DNA from: Blumeriella jaapii
Taxonomy: Eukaryota; Ascomycota; Leotiomycetes; Helotiales; Drepanopezizaceae
Direction: 5' to 3'
Length of the DNA: 64,000 nucleotides
NCBI GenBank assembly: GCA_009599575.1
Contig: VWND01000002.1
Coordinates: 124,001-188,000 of the forward strand
Under the pieces are notes generated by a model, which worked only from the letters and a program-made list of their open reading frames with translations, did no database searches and was not told the DNA's origin. The position numbers were made by a program, and so were the translations under genes. Shown piece by piece: positions 59,901 through 64,000 of the stretch (the stretch's first letter is position 1; each line of letters opens with the position of its first letter).

Positions 59901-60900
59901 AGTTTTTTTTTGTTTTTAACCATTTTTAAAAGTATATTATAATAGACTTTTGCAATTTTAACAAAAATAAACACGATTACGATAACGTATTCGTAATAAT
60001 AAATCGCTTTTCCAAGCAAATTATTTCGATTTTCTGCTATAAAAATATCGACGTTCGAAGCTTCGTTAAATTGTATATATTCCACGTATATAAGTATTTT
60101 AGCTTTTTAAAAAGTATTATTAGCGATCGTAGCTTTTAATATTAATTTACTTTCTGATCTGAATTAAATAAAATATTCGGTACGCAATTAAAGCTTTCGA
60201 TAGCCGCTTATTTTAAAACCGATAATTAAACCGAAATTTACAACTAATATTTGTAAAAACGCTTTCGACTTTTCGTAAATTTTTATTAAAACGATTGAAG
60301 CGAATTTCTTTTAATAATGGATTTCGCTCAAATGGTCCTTTTTTACGAAAGTTTAAATAGCTTTTTACTTTTTGAAATTATATACGGTTATATTTTTTAT
60401 ATTAATTAAAACTAGAAGCTCGATATTTTTTTTTTTTCTAATCTTTTATATAAGTTAAACGCAAACGAAGCTCGTGCGTACGCTCGCCGCTACTACGACG
60501 CCTAGAATTTTGCCAAATCGTATTTTTAATAAGTTTACGACAAAATAAAAAAGAATACGAATAAGTTTCGCCGCGCGATCGATTTTGACGTTAGCGATTA
60601 CGTATAGTTCGATATGCGTTTATTTCCGATTTTCCGGCCTTTTCGCAAGCTCGATAATCTTATAAACGGCCTTTTTAAAATTGTAGCCAAAATTTTCGAT
60701 AACGCTTTTAAGCTAGACTTTTTTAGTATTATAAACGTATATTCAGTTCACGCTAATCGACTGCGTAAAGCAATTAACGACGCGCTTTCAAATCAGGTTA
60801 ATTTAGCTTTTGAATTTATTAATATAATTAATAAGTTTAAATACGAAGTCGAAAAATTAATCGCTTATCGAGTGCAGCGGAAGATTTTTTAGTACAAAGT
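56905..60900 (+). pseudogene. Pol remnant of element J
   Basis: The protease start (MRYFNVRKLFDSDL) is at about 56905-56945. The RT runs about 57.8-58.65 kb with RFCIDYRVFNNVIRKN near 58265-58320 and Y-L-N-N at 58569-58580 in place of YxDD. The thumb is at 58790-58865 ([16 protein letters not shown]), and RNase H near 59005 reads NASDG with the first Asp lost. Integrase runs from about 59345 (ALTRRTSEFDRQNFF). The integrase end at 60614-60892 reads RKLDNLINGLFKIVAKIFDN and VHANRLRKA; a short deletion has removed P-V-F of the usual H-P-V-F-H motif. Confidence 0.88.
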
Positions 60901-61134
60901 TTTTTAGGTAGGCTTGGATGAAGATTTTACGTAGTATTCCGCGTTTGATTTTATATATGTTTTTTTAAAAATGCGCGACTTTTATTTGGCGCATAAAAGC
61001 TTCCCGGTTCTTTTGCAAAACTTGTTAATTGGCTGAAAGCGTATTTCGAAGGTTTGAATTCGTACGATTATTTGGATAGCGACGTATTAATGGATAAAAG
61101 CTCGAGGGCGCGCTTTTTTCGGACGGGGGGATAG

Positions 61135-61459
61135 TATAACGATTCACTTTGTTACCATTTTTCGTATTATTCCAGCAACTACGTATAGCTGTAAGCTCCC
61201 TAGCAATTACGTATAGCTGCAAGCTTTTTAGCAATTACGTATAGCTGAAAGCTTTCTGGTTTTCTGGTGGGTCTTCTTATTAATTGTGGAAACTATTTAT
61301 ATATATAAAGCTTTTTCCTTTTAGCAACTTCTGCTTTTTGCAATTGTTGATTTTAAATGAATATCTTTGTTACAGAACCAAAGGCTCGTTTTTCATACCA
61401 TATGAACACGGCGACCAGTTGACTGATCTCCCAGCCCTTCGACTGATTAGATCGTCACA
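61135..61459 (+). repeat. 3' LTR of element J (325 bp)
   Basis: Begins TATAACGATTC (mutated inner end) and ends ATCGTCACA (intact outer end); the last 90 bases are nearly unmutated. Three 28-bp units. Confidence 0.95.
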
Positions 61460-61464
61460 ATCGT
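61460..61464. repeat. Target site duplication ATCGT of element J (right copy)
   Basis: Identical to 54941-54945. Confidence 0.88.
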
Positions 61465-64000
61465 AAGTTTATTAAAAGTGCGATTTAGCGAGGTTCCAAG
61501 CGTCGTAATAGCGGCGAGCGTACGCACGAGCTTCGTTTGCGTTTAGCTTATGTAAAAAGTTAGGAAAAAAGGAAATATCGAGCTTTTAATTTCAATTGAT
61601 ATAGGAAGTATAATCGTATACAATTTTAAAAAGTGAAAGGCCACCTAGATTTTCGTAAAAAAAAACTATTTGAGCGAAATCCATTATTAAAAGAAATTCG
61701 CTTCAATTGTTTTAATAAAAATTTACGAAAAGTCGGAAGCGTTTTTACAGATATTAGTTGTAAATTTCGGTCTGACCGTCGGTTTCGGAATAAGCGGCTG
61801 TCGAAAGCTTTAATTGCGTACCGAATATTTTGTTTAATTCAAATCAAAAGATAAATTAATACTAAAAGCCACGATCGCTAATAATACTTTTTAAAAAGCC
61901 AAAATACTTATATACGTGGAATATATATAATTTAGCGAAGCTTTAAGCGTCGATATTTTTATAATAAAAAATCGAAATAGCTTGCTTAAAAAAGCGATTT
62001 ATTATTACGAATACGTTATCGTAATCGTATTTGTTTTTATTAAAATTGCAAAAGTTTATTATAACGTGTTTTCAAAAATGGTTAAAAACAGAAAAAAGCT
62101 AAAAAAAGCCGGGGCGCTTATTTTTTAAAACAAAACTTTTTCGATAAGCGTGGCAATTGCGATAGTATTGTTTTACGAAAGCTGTTATACCTCGCTAATA
62201 ATATTAGTCCGAAAGTAATTGCGTAGTTTTGCGAGCGTTAAAATAAGCGGTGAAAATCTGGTCGTGTATTTTTCGTATAAAGGCTAAGCGAAAATAATCG
62301 ACGTTTAATATTATTAAGCGACCGTAATATAACAGCAGGTCGCGTTTAAATGTATACGAAAACGAAATGTTATTATCGTCGTTTTTTTTCGTAGCGTTTC
62401 GTACAGCTTTTTTTCGAAAAACCATTAGACTGCTAGCTATGCGATTAACGTGGAAAATTTGGTTAACGATACGGAATGCGAAAAAAAGATCAGTTATTTC
62501 AACGATAAAAACAGCTGTTTCGAAAGCCGTAGAAAATCGAAGTTTTTTAGTTAAAAAACGGTAATCGATTTGATCGGCTCGGAAAAGGATTTGCAAGCGT
62601 TAAATGCGTTTAAAAGAGTTTTGGCGGTCGAATTCGCTCGTACGACGTATTAATACGTTAGCCAGAAAGTTGTATTTACCTGGTTTGTACGTAATAAAAA
62701 AGTTGTAATCGGCGAAAAGCTCGGCCTAGCGTATTTATCGAGCGTTTAGAAGTTTGGAAGTTATAAAATATTCTAAGGCTTTATAATTAATAATAATTTT
62801 AATTTAATAAACTAAATTAGTTAGTTCAGCACGAAAATTGCCTAAAAATCTTACGATTGCGAGCATTTTTTTATCGTATACGACGTAATTTAGCTTTGCG
62901 AAAGCTATAGTTTTGCTAAAATAAGCGACTGAAAGCTAATCGTTATTATAGAATTATAAAAGCACAAAAGCTATTACGCCGTCGGAAGCGTCAGTTTTTA
63001 ATATATAAAAAAAGTCTTGCCTGTAATATTATAAAACTGGTGTAATAATAAAGGCTAATATAAAAAGCTCGAAACTTTCCTGATATTTAAAAGTGAAATT
63101 AAAAAAAACGTTAATTTTGGTTAAATAAATCAGAGGCTTTGCAATTATACCGTAGTTTCGAATAAAACGTCGGTAAAAATTACAAAAACCAAAAAAGCTT
63201 TGTATATTTTTTACAATAGTAAAAGGTTTTTAATAAGCGACCACGGAAACTTTTTCTGAATCTACTTCTAAGCTTTTAATAAAAATAATAAAGTTTAAGT
63301 AACAGATCCGAATAACGTTAAATTCAGATTTCCGAATATCGGCTTGTAATTCAGCGTTAGCAAGCTTTTGAAATATTTTGCGAACGTATATAACGTATTT
63401 TAAAAAATCGGACGAATAAATAAAAATATTATCTAAGTATATAATACAAAAATCGTTTAAATAATCGAAAAAAACGTCGTTTATATAACGTTAATAAATT
63501 GCGGATTTATTAATAAAACCAAAAGGTAGCATTTTACATTTATAAGCGCCGTAACGCGTACGAAACGTTGTTAGTTTTTTATTAACGGAATTTATTCGAA
63601 TTTTATAAAAAGCTTAACGAATATCGAATTTTGTAAAAATTCGCGCTTTCGAAAAACGAGCAAAAGTTTTATCGATAAAAGAGAAAAGGTAGCGATTCTT
63701 ACGAATAACGTTATTAAAAGCTCGATAATCGATACAAAAACGCAGTGAATCGTCGGGTTTTTTAGCGAAAAGCATTAAAATAGCGAAAAAAGCGGTGAAA
63801 AATTCGATAAAACTTTTATTAAAATTATTTTGCAAATAAATCTTAATAATCTCGAGCTTTGAAATCGATATTTTATATAAAAAAGTGTATTTCAGCTTTT
63901 TTTTATTTATAATAAGCTCGATTTTGTGGTCGTAGGGCCGGTAAAAGGCTAGCTCGTTACTAGCGGCTTTAGAAAACACGTATTCGAGGTTTTTGTATTT
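61465..64000 (-). mobile_element. Element K, right piece, running off the window
   Basis: Continues K after J: integrase (61.47-62.6 kb; the stretch 62596-62204 contains FKRDLLLYYGRLIILNVDYF), RNase H (62.65-63.3 kb) and RT. The window ends inside the segment before the RT (about 9490 in A), so the protease, gag and 5' LTR of K are beyond it. Confidence 0.92.
63400..63979 (-). pseudogene. Reverse transcriptase of element K
   Basis: The open minus stretch 63979-63614 contains KKPDDSLRFCIDYRAFNNV, RNRYLFSFIDKTFARFSKA and FTKFDIR. The YxDD box near 63440 reads Y-L-D-N, so here only the second Asp is lost, unlike A, I and J. Confidence 0.88.

Larger units (their letters stand above)
54946..61459 (+). 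mobile_element. Element J: full-length A-family gypsy retrotransposon, plus orientation
   Basis: 6514 bp with 325-bp LTRs and a perfect ATCGT duplication, inserted in the integrase region of K in the opposite orientation. Gag-pol reads on the plus strand. A purine tract (GGACGGGGGGATAG) precedes the right LTR. It is colinear with A throughout. Confidence 0.95.

Noticed and set aside
54946..61459. Inverted ends TGTGACGAT/ATCGTCACA read as a DNA transposon
   Set aside because: The short inverted repeat is the normal LTR terminus; gag-pol content, purine tract and 5-bp duplication show an LTR element.

Overview
The window looks like a piece of a filamentous ascomycete (Pezizomycotina) genome. 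It has one ordinary GC-balanced nuclear gene island (about 38.97-43.38 kb) set between two very AT-rich blocks made almost entirely of dead LTR retrotransposons. The dead elements carry the marks of repeat-induced point mutation (RIP): C:G to T:A changes concentrated at CpA/TpG, Gln and Trp codons turned into stops, His and Cys ligands turned into Tyr, catalytic Asp turned into Asn, while CpG survives. The RIP reading is an inference from composition and from comparing copies; no index was computed.

Left block (1-37.5 kb). The oldest recognisable layer is element E, a minus-strand Ty3/gypsy-like element now in three pieces (3171-6049, 26770-29727, 37102-about 37500). Element B (6050-26769, minus, 280-bp LTRs, target duplication GTTYT) is inserted in E. 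Element A (6089-12541, minus, chromodomain-type gypsy, duplication ATGTG) is inserted in B's left LTR. Element C (15583-23404, plus, 170-bp LTRs, duplication TTTCG) is inserted in B's reverse transcriptase. Element D (17070-23075, plus gypsy, 172-bp LTRs, duplication CGGTT) is inserted near the end of C's only reading frame. Element F (29728-37096, minus gypsy, 413-bp LTRs, duplication GCTAA) is also inserted in E. The left window edge holds the 3' half of a second F-family copy, G (1-3170, plus).

Gene island. A small transposon with terminal inverted repeats and a TA duplication (37603-38963) borders the island. The one well-supported gene is a two-exon glutathione reductase (39205-40823, plus) with a mitochondrial-type leader and a downstream in-frame Met suited to a cytosolic form. 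After it come a 13-bp minisatellite and about 2.2 kb with no gene I can support.

Right block (43.38-64 kb). A minus-strand Ty1/copia-type element H (about 43.38-49.0 kb) is interrupted by element I (49003 on). I is interrupted by K (54081 on), and K by J (54946-61459, plus, duplication ATCGT). I, K and J belong to the same family as A. A nearly unmutated solo LTR of another family lies in I (52787-53053).

No element looks capable of moving: most reverse transcriptases have lost one or both Asp of the YxDD box. The most interesting signals are: the mutation load falls off toward the outer edge of every element and is heavy at inner LTR ends; element C is a short pol-less LTR element with one unrecognised frame of about 400 codons; and LTR length in the A family follows the copy number of a 28-bp internal repeat.
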